Shown one piece after another: positions 8,769 to 16,951 of a DNA stretch of 64,000 nucleotides. Source of the DNA: Streptomyces sp. CB01635 (GTDB lineage Bacteria; Actinomycetota; Actinomycetes; Streptomycetales; Streptomycetaceae); the NCBI RefSeq assembly GCF_002803065.1, contig NZ_NNBL01000017.1, forward strand, positions 107,868 through 171,867, given 5' to 3'. Position 1 is the first letter of the stretch. Each line of letters begins with the position of its first letter. The notes below the pieces were generated by a model. That model did not search any database. It was not told the DNA's origin and saw nothing but the letters and a program-made list of their open reading frames with translations. The position numbers and the translations under genes are program-made.

Positions 8769-8799
8769 CTCGACGGACCGGCCGAACGGCTGCTTGAAT
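8769..8799 (+). promoter_or_regulatory. Putative promoter of sulfur operon 1
   Basis: CTCGAC (8769-8774) and TTGAAT (8794-8799) are separated by 19 bases. The second operon has the same pair with 18 bases between. Transcription starting about 7 bases past TTGAAT would begin at the ATG at 8806, so the leader peptide would be translated leaderless. The assignment rests on conservation between the two operons, not on a strong consensus match. Confidence 0.45.
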
Positions 8800-8805
8800 C
8801 GGGGC

Positions 8806-8892
8806 ATGGATGCAGGGCGACAGGAACTCACGCGGCGACGTCACGTCGACCTCGCGCGGGTCTGTAGTGCCGCCTGTTGCCTTTCCAGCTGA
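8806..8892 (+). CDS. Cysteine-containing leader peptide of sulfur operon 1
   Basis: A 28-codon ORF ends in TGA. Its product contains LTRRRHVDLARVCSAACCLS, matching the short actinobacterial leader peptides (RRRHVDL core, Cys-bearing tail) found before sulfur-assimilation genes. Three Cys codons lie within the last nine codons. No Shine-Dalgarno sequence is visible and the putative -10 element ends six bases before the ATG, so leaderless translation is likely. In mycobacteria, leaderless Cys-rich small ORFs act as cysteine-responsive attenuators: ribosomes stalling at Cys codons under cysteine limitation raise downstream expression. The same role is inferred here. About 165 bases separate it from the FMN reductase gene, enough for alternative RNA structures. 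The ORF at 19991-20080 (minus) is a paralogue. Confidence 0.8.
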   Translation: MDAGRQELTRRRHVDLARVCSAACCLSS

Positions 8893-9057
8893 GCCCTTTC
8901 GCGGCCTCTCGCACCCGAACTCCTCCCGCCTGCCCGGCGGTCGAGGACTGCCATGTGTGCGACCAGCTCCCCAGCCGCGGCCGCCGCGTCGCATTCGCGG
9001 CCCGTCCCTGTCGCGCCCGTTCCGCAGCCCGACTCACTCATCCTGCAAGGACTTACT

Positions 9058-9612
9058 GTGGCCTTTCTCCTCACCCTCACCGGCAGCGCCTCCGCCCCCG
9101 GCGCCTCCCGTACCGCCCATCTCGTCGCGCACCTGGGGCGGCAGTTCGCCGAGGACGGCCACGAGGTCCGCCACTTCGACGTGCGCAGCCTGCCCGCCGA
9201 GGCGCTGCTGTCAGCCGACGCCAAGGACCCCGAGGTCGCGCGGGCCGTCGAGCTCGTGGCGCGCGCCGACGCGCTGATCGTCGCCAGCCCCGTGTACAAG
9301 GCCGCGTACTCGGGAGTCCTGAAGACCTTCCTCGACCTGTTGCCGCAGTACGCGCTGCGTGACAAGGCCGTGCTGCCGCTGGCCACCGGCGGTTCCCCCG
9401 CACACGTCCTCGCCGTCGACTACGCGCTGCGCCCCGTACTCACCTCGCTGGGCGCCGACGTCGCGCAGGGGTGGTTCGTCCTCGACCGACACATCACGGT
9501 CGACGCCGACCGCACCGTCACGCTCGCGCCCGAGGCACACGACGCGCTCGCCCCGGTCGTCGAACGGTTCCGCGCCGCCCTGCCCGCCGGCTCCCGGCTC
9601 GCCGCCGCCTGA
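9058..9612 (+). CDS. NAD(P)H-dependent FMN reductase, SsuE/MsuE type
   Basis: The 184-residue protein starts MAFLLTLTGSASAPGASRTA, the FMN phosphate loop, and contains ADALIVASPVYKAAYSGVLK, the SPxYxxxxSGxLK motif diagnostic of SsuE/MsuE-type reductases, then LATGGSPAHVLAVDYALRP. Such enzymes supply FMNH2 to two-component monooxygenases that strip sulfite from sulfonates. The GTG at 9058 is chosen because AAGGA lies six bases upstream and homology begins there; the frame stays open from 8953. It is the first structural gene of the operon, followed by an SfnC-like flavoprotein and an SsuD-like monooxygenase, both of which would need its FMNH2. Confidence 0.9.
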   Translation: MAFLLTLTGSASAPGASRTAHLVAHLGRQFAEDGHEVRHFDVRSLPAEALLSADAKDPEVARAVELVARADALIVASPVYKAAYSGVLKTFLDLLPQYALRDKAVLPLATGGSPAHVLAVDYALRPVLTSLGADVAQGWFVLDRHITVDADRTVTLAPEAHDALAPVVERFRAALPAGSRLAAA

Positions 9613-9674
9613 CCCATGGCTATCGGCTTTCCCTTTCACCTCACCGTCCCTCACTCCGCGGAAAGGCCCACGCC

Positions 9675-10889
9675 ATGAACCGCGCCACCCACACCACCCG
9701 TGTCACACCGTTCGGCCCGGACAGCACGGAAGCCGAGGTACTGGTCGTTGTGCGGCAGTTGGCTGCCCGGTTCAGCACCGAGGATGCCCGGCGCGACGCC
9801 GAGCGCATCCTTCCGTACGAGGAGATCCGCACCCTGAGCGGAGCGGGCCTGTTCACCCTGAGCGTGCCGAAGGCGTACGGCGGGCCCGGCCTCTCCACGC
9901 GCACGCTCGGCGAGGTGTTCACTGAGCTGGTCGCGGGCGACGCGAGCATCGGGCAGATCCCGCAGAACCACTTCTTCTTCGTCAATGTCCTGGCCAGTGC
10001 CGGGACACCGGAGCAGCAGGCGTTCTTCTACGAGGAGATCCTCCGCGGCCGCCACTTCGCCAACGCCCTGTCCGAGCGCGGCTCGCGCACCGCACGGGAC
10101 TTCGAGATCGGCTTCGCGCGGCAGCCCGACGGCAGCCGGATCCTGAACGGCACCAAGTACTACGCCACCGGCACCCTGTTCGCGCACTGGATCCCCGTCT
10201 ACGCCGCCGACGAGGAGGGCCGGGTACACGCGGCCTGGGTGCCCGCCGACGAGCCCGGTGTCACCGTCGAGGACGACTGGAACGGCATGGGGCAGCGCAC
10301 CACCGGCAGCGGCACCGTCCGCTTCGAGCAGGTCCGGGTGCCCGCCGAGCGGATCGTGCCGGTGTACACGATCTTCGAGAAGGACGAGGTGTTCGGCGCG
10401 TTCGGGCAGTACCTGCACGCCGCCATCGACACCGGCATCGCGGTCGCCGCGCTGCGCGACGGGAAGCGGCTCATCCACGAACTGGCCCGGCCCCGCAAGG
10501 AGACCGGCCTGGACCGGGCCGCCGACGAGGAGGCGATCATCGATCTCTTCGGGGAACTGGCGCTGGGCGTGCGCACCGCCCGCGCCCTGCTGCGCGAGGC
10601 GGGAGACGCCGTGGACGCGGCCCGCGCCGACCTAAACACCCTTACCGCGGCGGAGGCTTCGGCCGCCGTCGCCGCGGCCCGCGCCCACTCCGACGAGGTC
10701 TCCCTGAAGGTCTCCAGCGGCATCTTCGAACTGATCGGCACCCGCGCCGCCGACCGGGATCTCAACCTGCACCGGCACTGGCGCAACGCTCGCACCCACA
10801 CCCTGCACGACCCCCGCCGTCTCAAGCTCCGCTACCTCGGCGGCTGGGAGCTCAACGACACCCCGCCGCCCGCCAACGGCCTGGTCTGA
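9675..10889 (+). CDS. sfnC: SfnC/DszC-like acyl-CoA-dehydrogenase-fold monooxygenase
   Basis: This is a 404-residue acyl-CoA-dehydrogenase-fold protein. Features include VPKAYGGPGLSTRTLGEVF (N-terminal domain), GTKYYATGTLFAHWIPVYA and DWNGMGQRTTGSGTVRFEQV (FMN/FAD-binding middle domain), and HRHWRNARTHTLHD plus GWELNDTPPPANGLV at the C-terminus. These match the SfnC/DszC/TdsC branch, whose members use FMNH2 from a partner reductase to oxygenate sulfur compounds. ATG 9675 is the natural start after the reductase gene; the frame is open further upstream. Position between an FMN reductase and an SsuD homologue supports the sulfur role. A paralogue is encoded at 18611-19807. The exact substrate is not visible. 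Confidence 0.85.
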   Translation: MNRATHTTRVTPFGPDSTEAEVLVVVRQLAARFSTEDARRDAERILPYEEIRTLSGAGLFTLSVPKAYGGPGLSTRTLGEVFTELVAGDASIGQIPQNHFFFVNVLASAGTPEQQAFFYEEILRGRHFANALSERGSRTARDFEIGFARQPDGSRILNGTKYYATGTLFAHWIPVYAADEEGRVHAAWVPADEPGVTVEDDWNGMGQRTTGSGTVRFEQVRVPAERIVPVYTIFEKDEVFGAFGQYLHAAIDTGIAVAALRDGKRLIHELARPRKETGLDRAADEEAIIDLFGELALGVRTARALLREAGDAVDAARADLNTLTAAEASAAVAAARAHSDEVSLKVSSGIFELIGTRAADRDLNLHRHWRNARTHTLHDPRRLKLRYLGGWELNDTPPPANGLV

Positions 10890-10913
10890 CCCCCGCCCTG
10901 CCTAAGGACTCCC

Positions 10914-12059
10914 ATGTCTCTGACCTTCCACTGGTTCCTGCCCACCAACGGCGACAGCCGCCACATCGTCGGCGGCGGCCACGGCGTCCCCACCGGCTCG
11001 GCCGGCGGCGACCGCCCCGCCTCGCTCGCCTACCTCGGCCAAGTCGCCCGTACAGCCGAGCAGCTGGGCTTCGACGGGGCGCTCACACCGACCGGCGCCT
11101 GGTGCGAGGACGCCTGGCTGACCACGGCGATGCTCGTCGAGCAGACGGAGCGCCTGAAGTTCCTCGTGGCGTTCCGGCCAGGGCTGGTCGCACCCGCGCT
11201 CGCCGCGCAGATGGCCGCCACCTATCAGCGTCATTCGGGCGGGCGGCTGCTCCTGAACGTCGTCACGGGTGGCGAGGACCACGAGCAGCGCGCGTACGGC
11301 GACTTCCTCGACAAGGAGGCCCGCTACGCCCGCACCGACGAGTTCCTGCACATCACCCGTGCCCTGTGGCGCGGCGAGACCGTCGACTTCGACGGGGAGC
11401 ACGAGCGGGTCGCCGAGGCCCGACTGACCCGGCTGCCCGACCCGGTGCCGCCCGTCTACTTCGGCGGCTCGTCGAAGGCGGCGGGCCCGGTCGCCGCGCG
11501 CCACAGCGACGTGTACCTCACCTGGGGCGAGCCGCCTGCGCAGGTCGCCGAGAAGATCGACTGGATCCGGACGCTGGCGAAGGCGGAGGGCCGGGACATC
11601 CGCTTCGGCATCCGGCTGCACGTCATCGCGCGCGACACGGCGCAGGAGGCATGGGCTCAGGCGCACCGGCTGCTGTCCGGCATCGACCCGAAGATCATCG
11701 CGAACGTCCAGGCGGGGCTCGCCCGTTCGGGATCGGAGGGGCAGAAGCGGATGCTCGCGCTGCACGGCGGCAGCGCCGACGGCCTGGAGATCTACCCGAA
11801 CCTGTGGGCCGGCGTCGGCCTCGTGCGAGGCGGCGCCGGCACCGCCCTCGTCGGCTCGCACACCGAGATCGCCGACCGTATCGCCGAATATCACGCCCTG
11901 GGCATCGACGAGTTCGTGCTCTCCGGCTATCCGCACGTGGAGGAGGCGTACTGGTTCGGCGAGGGCGTGCTCCCGGTGCTCGCCGAACGCGGGCTGTGGC
12001 ACCACCCGGACGCGGCGGGCCTCGACCGGACTCCGGCGGCGGTTCCGTTCGCCTCGTAA
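10914..12059 (+). CDS. ssuD: FMNH2-dependent alkanesulfonate monooxygenase, SsuD type
   Basis: The length of 381 residues equals that of the classical SsuD. It is a luciferase-like TIM barrel starting LTFHWFLPTNGDSRHIVG, with FDGALTPTGAWCEDAWLT carrying the active-site Cys region, GRLLLNVVTGGEDHEQRAYG, and PVYFGGSSKAAGPVAARHSD. The C-terminus contains EYHALGIDEFVLSGYPHVEE. SsuD uses FMNH2 and O2 to cleave C1-C10 alkanesulfonates to aldehyde and sulfite in the cytoplasm. The reductase encoded at 9058 is the obvious FMNH2 source. It is the last gene of the operon; a strong hairpin terminator follows at 12073. Confidence 0.93.
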   Translation: MSLTFHWFLPTNGDSRHIVGGGHGVPTGSAGGDRPASLAYLGQVARTAEQLGFDGALTPTGAWCEDAWLTTAMLVEQTERLKFLVAFRPGLVAPALAAQMAATYQRHSGGRLLLNVVTGGEDHEQRAYGDFLDKEARYARTDEFLHITRALWRGETVDFDGEHERVAEARLTRLPDPVPPVYFGGSSKAAGPVAARHSDVYLTWGEPPAQVAEKIDWIRTLAKAEGRDIRFGIRLHVIARDTAQEAWAQAHRLLSGIDPKIIANVQAGLARSGSEGQKRMLALHGGSADGLEIYPNLWAGVGLVRGGAGTALVGSHTEIADRIAEYHALGIDEFVLSGYPHVEEAYWFGEGVLPVLAERGLWHHPDAAGLDRTPAAVPFAS

Positions 12060-12072
12060 TTCACCTGGACGC

Positions 12073-12118
12073 GGCGAACGGCCCCGGGAGTGCCACTCCC
12101 GGGGCCGTTCGCCGTTTT
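12073..12118. terminator. Bidirectional terminator between the two convergent sulfur operons
   Basis: A 20-bp perfect inverted repeat (12073-12092 and 12094-12113, core CGGCCCCGGGAGTG) is followed by GTTTT on the plus strand. It lies between the stop of ssuD (12059) and the stop of the left-going monooxygenase gene (12119), so one hairpin can end both transcripts. The short T tract is clear only for the plus direction. Confidence 0.85.
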
Positions 12119-13486
12119 CTAACCTCGCCGGTGGCGAGCCGCCGGGTGCGACGCGGGCAGCCGGTCGCCGCGCCCGAACAGCTTCTGCCGCAGCGTGCCC
12201 TCCTCGTACGCCGTCTTCAGCAGGCCCCGCTTCTGCAGCACCGGCGCCAGGTTGTCGGAGAAGTCCGTGAAGGTGCCCGGGCTGGTGACGTACGCGAGGT
12301 TGATGCCGTCGACGCCCGCGTCCCGCCACCGCTCCAGCTCGTCGGCGATCCGCTCCGGCACCCCGGCGATCGGCCGTGTCCAGGCGCGCGCTCGCAGCAC
12401 CTCGCCGAACGTCCACGTCTTGTCCGGCGCCCCCTCGACCAGCGAGCGTACGAACCCCTGCACCCCGTTCGTGTCGATCTCGCCGACCGGGGCGTCGAAG
12501 TCGACCTGAGACAGGTCGAGTTGGAGCGAGCCCGACATGTGCGCGGCGAACCCGTCGAGGCTCGTGTGCTCCCGGTAGTCGGCGAGCTTGCGCTCCGCCT
12601 CCTCCTCGGTGCTGCCCACGATCAGCGTCAGCCCTTGGAAGAACAGGATGTCGCCACCGTCCCTGCCGTACGCCACCGCCCGAGCCCGCACGTCCTCCAC
12701 CTGCGTCCGCGCGCCCTCCGGCGACACGGCCCCGAGGAAGACGGCCTCCGCGTTCCGGGCCGCGAACTCCCGTCCCCGCTCGGACGATCCGGCCTGGAAC
12801 AGGATCGGCGTGCGCTGCGGTGACGGCTCCGAGAGGTGGGGGCCGTTCACGCGGTAGAAGCGGCCCTCGTGGTGGACGTCGTGGATGCGGGCCGGGTCGG
12901 CGTACACGCGCCGCTCGCGGTCGCGGACGACGGCGCCCTCCTCCCAACTCCCCTCCAGGAGCTGGTAGAGCACGTCCGTGTACTCTTCGGCGCGCTCGTA
13001 GCGCTCGTCGTGCAGCGGCAACCCGTCCAGGCCGAGTCCTTTCGCCGCCGACTCCAGGTACGACGTGACGATGTTCCACGCGACGCGGCCCTTGGTGAGG
13101 TGGTCGAGGGTGGAGAGTCGGCGGGCGAAGTTGTACGGGGGTTCCTGGAGCACCGACTGGGTGAAGGCGAGGCCCAGGTGTTCGGTGGCGTGGGCGATCG
13201 CCGCGACGAGCAGCGACGGGTCGTTGACCGGGATCTGGAGCCCTTCGCGGACCGCCGTGTCGCGGGAGCCACGGTATGTGTCGTACGTGCCGATGACATC
13301 GGCGAGGAAGAGCGCGTCGAAGTAGCCGCGCTCCAGGGTCCGCGCGAGCTCCGTCCAGGTCTCCAGGTCGGTGTAGGAGGTCTGGCTGGTGTCGTCGCGC
13401 ACCCACTGGCCGTGGTTGATGTGCGAAACGCAGTTCATGGCGAAGGCGTTGAAGCGCAGGGGGCGGGGTGCGGAGGCGTTGGTCAT
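12119..13486 (-). CDS. LLM-class flavin-dependent monooxygenase, DszA/NtaA/SnaA type
   Basis: This is a 455-residue two-component flavin monooxygenase: RPLRFNAFAMNCVSHINHGQ at the N-terminus, FDALFLADVIGTYDTYRG, NFARRLSTLDHLTKGRVAWN followed by IVTSYLESAAKG, the Asn/Gln-rich inserts of the NtaA/SnaA/DszA family, and TPILFQAGSSERGREFAARN. Members oxidise sulfones, nitrilotriacetate or related compounds with FMNH2 from a separate reductase. It is the last gene of the second sulfur operon and overlaps the ATPase gene by four bases. The co-encoded ABC importer and SfnC-like protein point to import and desulfurisation of an organosulfur compound, but the substrate is not identifiable from sequence. 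Confidence 0.88.
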   Translation of the reverse strand: MTNASAPRPLRFNAFAMNCVSHINHGQWVRDDTSQTSYTDLETWTELARTLERGYFDALFLADVIGTYDTYRGSRDTAVREGLQIPVNDPSLLVAAIAHATEHLGLAFTQSVLQEPPYNFARRLSTLDHLTKGRVAWNIVTSYLESAAKGLGLDGLPLHDERYERAEEYTDVLYQLLEGSWEEGAVVRDRERRVYADPARIHDVHHEGRFYRVNGPHLSEPSPQRTPILFQAGSSERGREFAARNAEAVFLGAVSPEGARTQVEDVRARAVAYGRDGGDILFFQGLTLIVGSTEEEAERKLADYREHTSLDGFAAHMSGSLQLDLSQVDFDAPVGEIDTNGVQGFVRSLVEGAPDKTWTFGEVLRARAWTRPIAGVPERIADELERWRDAGVDGINLAYVTSPGTFTDFSDNLAPVLQKRGLLKTAYEEGTLRQKLFGRGDRLPASHPAARHRRG

Positions 13487-15129
13487 CGGGTGGCTCCGGT
13501 GGTGGCGGTGGGGTGCGGGTGAACGGCGGCCAGCAGGGCTCGTGTGTAGGGGTGTCGAGGGGCGGCGAAGAGGTCCTCGGCGAGCCCCGACTCCACCACG
13601 CGGCCGTCCTTCATCACGAGAACGTCGTCGCTGACGTGTCGGACGACGCCGAGGTCGTGGGAGATGAACAGATAGGCCAGGCCGAGGGAGTCCTGGAGGT
13701 CGGCGAGCAGGTCGAGGACCTGGGCCTGCACGGAGACGTCGAGCGCGGACACCGGTTCGTCGAGGACCAGGACGGCGGGGTTCGGTGCCAATGCCCGTGC
13801 CAGGGCGGCCCGTTGACGCTGGCCGCCGGAGAGCGAAAGTGGATGCCGGTCGAGGGTGTCGTCCGGGAGGCCGACCTGCGCGGCGAGTTCGGTCACCCGG
13901 CGTGCGGCCTCGTCGGGCGTCGAGAGCGGATGCCCCGGGCGCCGCAGTCGTACGGCGTCGATCAGCGAGCGGCGCACGGTCCAGCGCGGGTCGAACGCGG
14001 ACAGCGGGTCCTGGTGCACGAGCTGGATGCCGTGCCGGCGCGGGCGCCGTTCCCGTTCGGGCAGCGCGCTCCAGGGCTCGCCGTGCAGGGTGATTGTGCC
14101 CGTGTCGGGCCGGGTCAGGCCGAGCGCGATCCGGGCCGTCGTCGACTTGCCGGACCCCGACTCGCCCACGATGCCGAGGGTGCGGCCCGCCGCGAGCGCG
14201 AAGGACACGTCGCGTACCGCGTCCCGGCCGCCGTACGCCTTGTGGAGCCCGTCGGCGGTGAGGACGACCTCGTGCGGGCGGCGGTTGGGCGCGGGCGCGG
14301 CCGTCCGGGCCGGGGTGAGCCGCGCCCCCTTCGGGTGGAGCGCCGGGTCGGCCGCCAACAGACCCTGGGTATAGGAGTGTTGAGGGTCTTCGAGAACGTC
14401 GCGGACGCTCCCCTCCTCCACGATCTCGCCGCCGCGCATCACCGCCACCCGGTCCGCGAGCCGCCGTACGACTCCCAGGTCGTGCGTGATGAACAGCAGA
14501 CCCCGCTCCCGGCTGCGGGCCGCCGCCAGCAGGTCGAGGATCTGCGCTTGCACCGTCGCGTCCAGTGCCGTCGTCGGCTCGTCAGCGATGAGCAGCGGCG
14601 GGTCGAGCGCGAGTGCGGCGGCGATCAGCGCGCGCTGGCGCAGCCCGCCGGACAGCTCGTGCGGGCGCTGGGCGGCGCGCAGTTCGGGATCCGGGATGCC
14701 GACCTGCGCCATCACCTCGAGGACGCGGGCCCGGCGCGTGGCCCGGTCGCCGTGGCCGTGCAGCCGCAGTCCGTCCTCGATCTCCTTGCCGACCGGGCGC
14801 AGTGGGTCGAGCGAGACGAGCGCGTCCTGGAGCACGAACCCGATGCCCCGGCCGCGGACGCGGCGCCAGCGCCGTTCGCGCCAGCCGCGGACGTCCTCGC
14901 CCCGCCAGGTCAGCTCGTCGGCCGCCACCCGAGCACCGGCACCGGTCAGGCCGACCAGGGTGCGGGCGGTGACGCTCTTGCCGGAACCGGACTCGCCGAC
15001 GAGGGCGACGGTCTCGCCGCGGCGCACGGTGAGGGAGATGCCGCGTACGACGTCCCGGTCGCCGAACCCGACGGTCAGGTTCCGCGCGGAGAGCAGCACG
15101 TCGGAGTTCTCAGGGGGATCGGTGGTCAT
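13483..15129 (-). CDS. Dipeptide-type ABC transporter ATP-binding protein, two fused ATPase domains
   Basis: This 548-residue protein contains two complete ABC ATPases in tandem (DppD-DppF fusion). Domain 1 has Walker A GESGSGKS, the signature at LSGGLRQRALIAAALA, Walker B LLIADEPTTALD and switch His in FITHDLGVV. Domain 2 has GESGSGKSTTAR, LSGGQRQRAALARALA, LVLDEPVSALD and FISHDLGVV. Each ends with the HPYT-type oligopeptide C-terminal motif (HSYTQGLL, HPYTRALL). It energises the two permeases encoded just upstream. ATG 15129 overlaps the stop of the permease gene by one base and removes an upstream in-frame extension to 15333. Confidence 0.93.
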   Translation of the reverse strand: MTTDPPENSDVLLSARNLTVGFGDRDVVRGISLTVRRGETVALVGESGSGKSVTARTLVGLTGAGARVAADELTWRGEDVRGWRERRWRRVRGRGIGFVLQDALVSLDPLRPVGKEIEDGLRLHGHGDRATRRARVLEVMAQVGIPDPELRAAQRPHELSGGLRQRALIAAALALDPPLLIADEPTTALDATVQAQILDLLAAARSRERGLLFITHDLGVVRRLADRVAVMRGGEIVEEGSVRDVLEDPQHSYTQGLLAADPALHPKGARLTPARTAAPAPNRRPHEVVLTADGLHKAYGGRDAVRDVSFALAAGRTLGIVGESGSGKSTTARIALGLTRPDTGTITLHGEPWSALPERERRPRRHGIQLVHQDPLSAFDPRWTVRRSLIDAVRLRRPGHPLSTPDEAARRVTELAAQVGLPDDTLDRHPLSLSGGQRQRAALARALAPNPAVLVLDEPVSALDVSVQAQVLDLLADLQDSLGLAYLFISHDLGVVRHVSDDVLVMKDGRVVESGLAEDLFAAPRHPYTRALLAAVHPHPTATTGATR

Positions 15130-15977
15130 CAGCTGCTCCTCGTGTCGAGCCACGCCTGCAGACGGCGCCCGAGAACGGTCGTGGACAAGGTGGTCAGGAC
15201 GATGAACAGGCCCGGGAAGAACGACGTCCACCAGGCGTACTGGAGGAAGGTGCGCCCGTCCGCGAGCATCGCGCCCCACTCCGCGGCCGGCGGCTGCGCG
15301 CCCAGGCCCAGGAAGGAGAGCGACGACGCCCACACCACGGACTGGCCGATGCCGAGCGTGGCGAGGGCGGCGAGCGGGCGCAGCACGTTGGGCAGCACCG
15401 TGCGCCGTACGACGCGCGCCGGGGAGTGCCCGAGGCCGCGCGCCGCCTCGACGTAGCCGGAGCGGACGACGGTGGCGGCCTGGGAGCGGATGAGTCGCGC
15501 GTACCCGGCGGCCTCACCGATGCCGACGGCGATCGCCGCGGTCACCGCGCCCGTGCCGAACACGGCGATGAAGAGCAGCGCGAGCAGCAGCCCCGGGAAG
15601 GCGAAGAGGACTTCGAGGACCCGGCCGACGGCGAAGTCCGCGCGGCGCCCGCCGAGCGCCGCGCCCAGGCCGAGCACGATGCCGAGGCCGAGCGAGATCG
15701 CCGTGGCGCCCAGCCCGATGAGGAGGGACTGGCCGGCACCGTACACGACGCGTGTGTACACGTCGCGGCCGTTCTGGTCCGTGCCGAACCAGTGCGCGGC
15801 AGAGGGGGACCGGAAGAAGTCGGCGGGCCTGATCGCGTCCGGGGCGTACGAGGTGAGCAGGCTGGGGACGAGTGCGGCAACGACGACCAGGGTCAGGAAG
15901 AGCCCGGCGGCGAACAGCCCCGGACGGAGCCTGGGCCGCCTGCGGGCCGGGGCCAGGGCGGCGGTCAGTGCGGTCAC
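15129..15977 (-). CDS. ABC transporter permease, DppC/OppC type
   Basis: This is a 282-residue integral membrane permease. A cytoplasmic N-terminus leads into LFLTLVVVAALVPSLLTSYA (TM1), the OppC N-terminal WFGTDQNGRDVYTRVVYGA motif, several further helices and the EAA loop (SGYVEAARGLGHSPARVVRR). It ends with a helix after WWTSFFPGLFIVL. The GTG at 15977 is preferred over a longer open frame (to 16871) because GGGAGA lies upstream and it follows the stop of the other permease gene by two bases. It pairs with the DppB-type permease and the fused ATPase. Confidence 0.92.
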   Translation of the reverse strand: MTALTAALAPARRRPRLRPGLFAAGLFLTLVVVAALVPSLLTSYAPDAIRPADFFRSPSAAHWFGTDQNGRDVYTRVVYGAGQSLLIGLGATAISLGLGIVLGLGAALGGRRADFAVGRVLEVLFAFPGLLLALLFIAVFGTGAVTAAIAVGIGEAAGYARLIRSQAATVVRSGYVEAARGLGHSPARVVRRTVLPNVLRPLAALATLGIGQSVVWASSLSFLGLGAQPPAAEWGAMLADGRTFLQYAWWTSFFPGLFIVLTTLSTTVLGRRLQAWLDTRSS

Positions 15978-15979
15978 GG

Positions 15980-16951
15980 TCAGATCTCCCGAGGGGTGCG
16001 GACGCGCGGGTCGACCACCGCGTACAGCAGGTCGACGGCGAGGTTGACGAGGACGTACACCGTGGCGATGAGCAGCACGATCCCGGTGACCAGCGGCAGG
16101 TCGCGGGCGATCACGGCGTTCAGGAGCGCCCGGCCGACGCCCTGGCGCGCGAAGACCGCCTCCACGACGACCTCGCTGGAGAAGAGCGCGCCGACCGCCC
16201 AGCCGGACAGGGTCAGCGGCGGCAGCAGCGCGTGCCGCAGCGCGCGCCGGGCGCGGACCGCTCCCGGGCTCATGCCGCGCAGCCGCGCCGACGTGATGAA
16301 CGGCTGGTCGAGGGTCGTGAGGAGCGCGCCGCGCGTCACCTGGCCGAGATACCCGGCGAGCGGTACGGCGAGGGTCAGCGCGGGCAGGACGAGCCCGGTG
16401 AGTCCGGTGCCGCCCGCGACCGGGAACCAGCCGAGACGGAACGCGAACACGTACAGGAGCACCACACCGAGCCAGAAGTGCGGCAACCCGGCGGCGATCG
16501 TCTCGAGCCCCGAGCCGAGGGCCCGGCCGATAGTCCCCCTGCCGGTCGACAGGAGGACCACAGCCCCGGTGATCAGCCATGCGAACAGCAGGGCCAGAGC
16601 GGTGAGTTGGAGCGTCGACGGCAACTGCTCGGTGATGACGGTACCGACGGACTCCTTCAGGGAGGTCGACACCCCCAGGTCGCCGGTGAGCAGCCGGCCG
16701 ATGTGCTGCGCGTACTGCACGTACAGCGGCTGGTCGAGTCCGTACGCGTGGCGCGTCGCGGCGATCGTCTCCGGTGTCGGATTGGCTCCGGAACCGCCGC
16801 CGAGCAGGACGAGCACCGGGTCGCCCGGCACCAGATGCAGTGCGAGAAACGTGACTGTCGCCGCCGCCCACAGCACGAGTGCGGCGCCCGCTACCCGGAC
16901 AAGAATTCGGCGGTACAAGGGAGTTGCCACAGCTGTCGGGGTCGTTGTCAT
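15980..16951 (-). CDS. ABC transporter permease, DppB/OppB type
   Basis: The 323-residue permease starts with TM1 after YRRILVRVAGAALVLWAAAT and has the hallmark TFLALHLVPGDPV, the loop GLDQPLYVQYAQHIGRLLTG-DLG, and the EAA-type loop SARLRGMSPGAVRARRALRH. It ends with ILLIATVYVLVNLAVDLLYA then VVDPRVR. ATG 16951 overlaps the stop of the binding-protein gene (ATGA), showing tight translational coupling; an alternative ATG at 16966 would overlap more. With the DppC-type partner it forms the membrane channel of the importer. Confidence 0.92.
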   Translation of the reverse strand: MTTTPTAVATPLYRRILVRVAGAALVLWAAATVTFLALHLVPGDPVLVLLGGGSGANPTPETIAATRHAYGLDQPLYVQYAQHIGRLLTGDLGVSTSLKESVGTVITEQLPSTLQLTALALLFAWLITGAVVLLSTGRGTIGRALGSGLETIAAGLPHFWLGVVLLYVFAFRLGWFPVAGGTGLTGLVLPALTLAVPLAGYLGQVTRGALLTTLDQPFITSARLRGMSPGAVRARRALRHALLPPLTLSGWAVGALFSSEVVVEAVFARQGVGRALLNAVIARDLPLVTGIVLLIATVYVLVNLAVDLLYAVVDPRVRTPREI

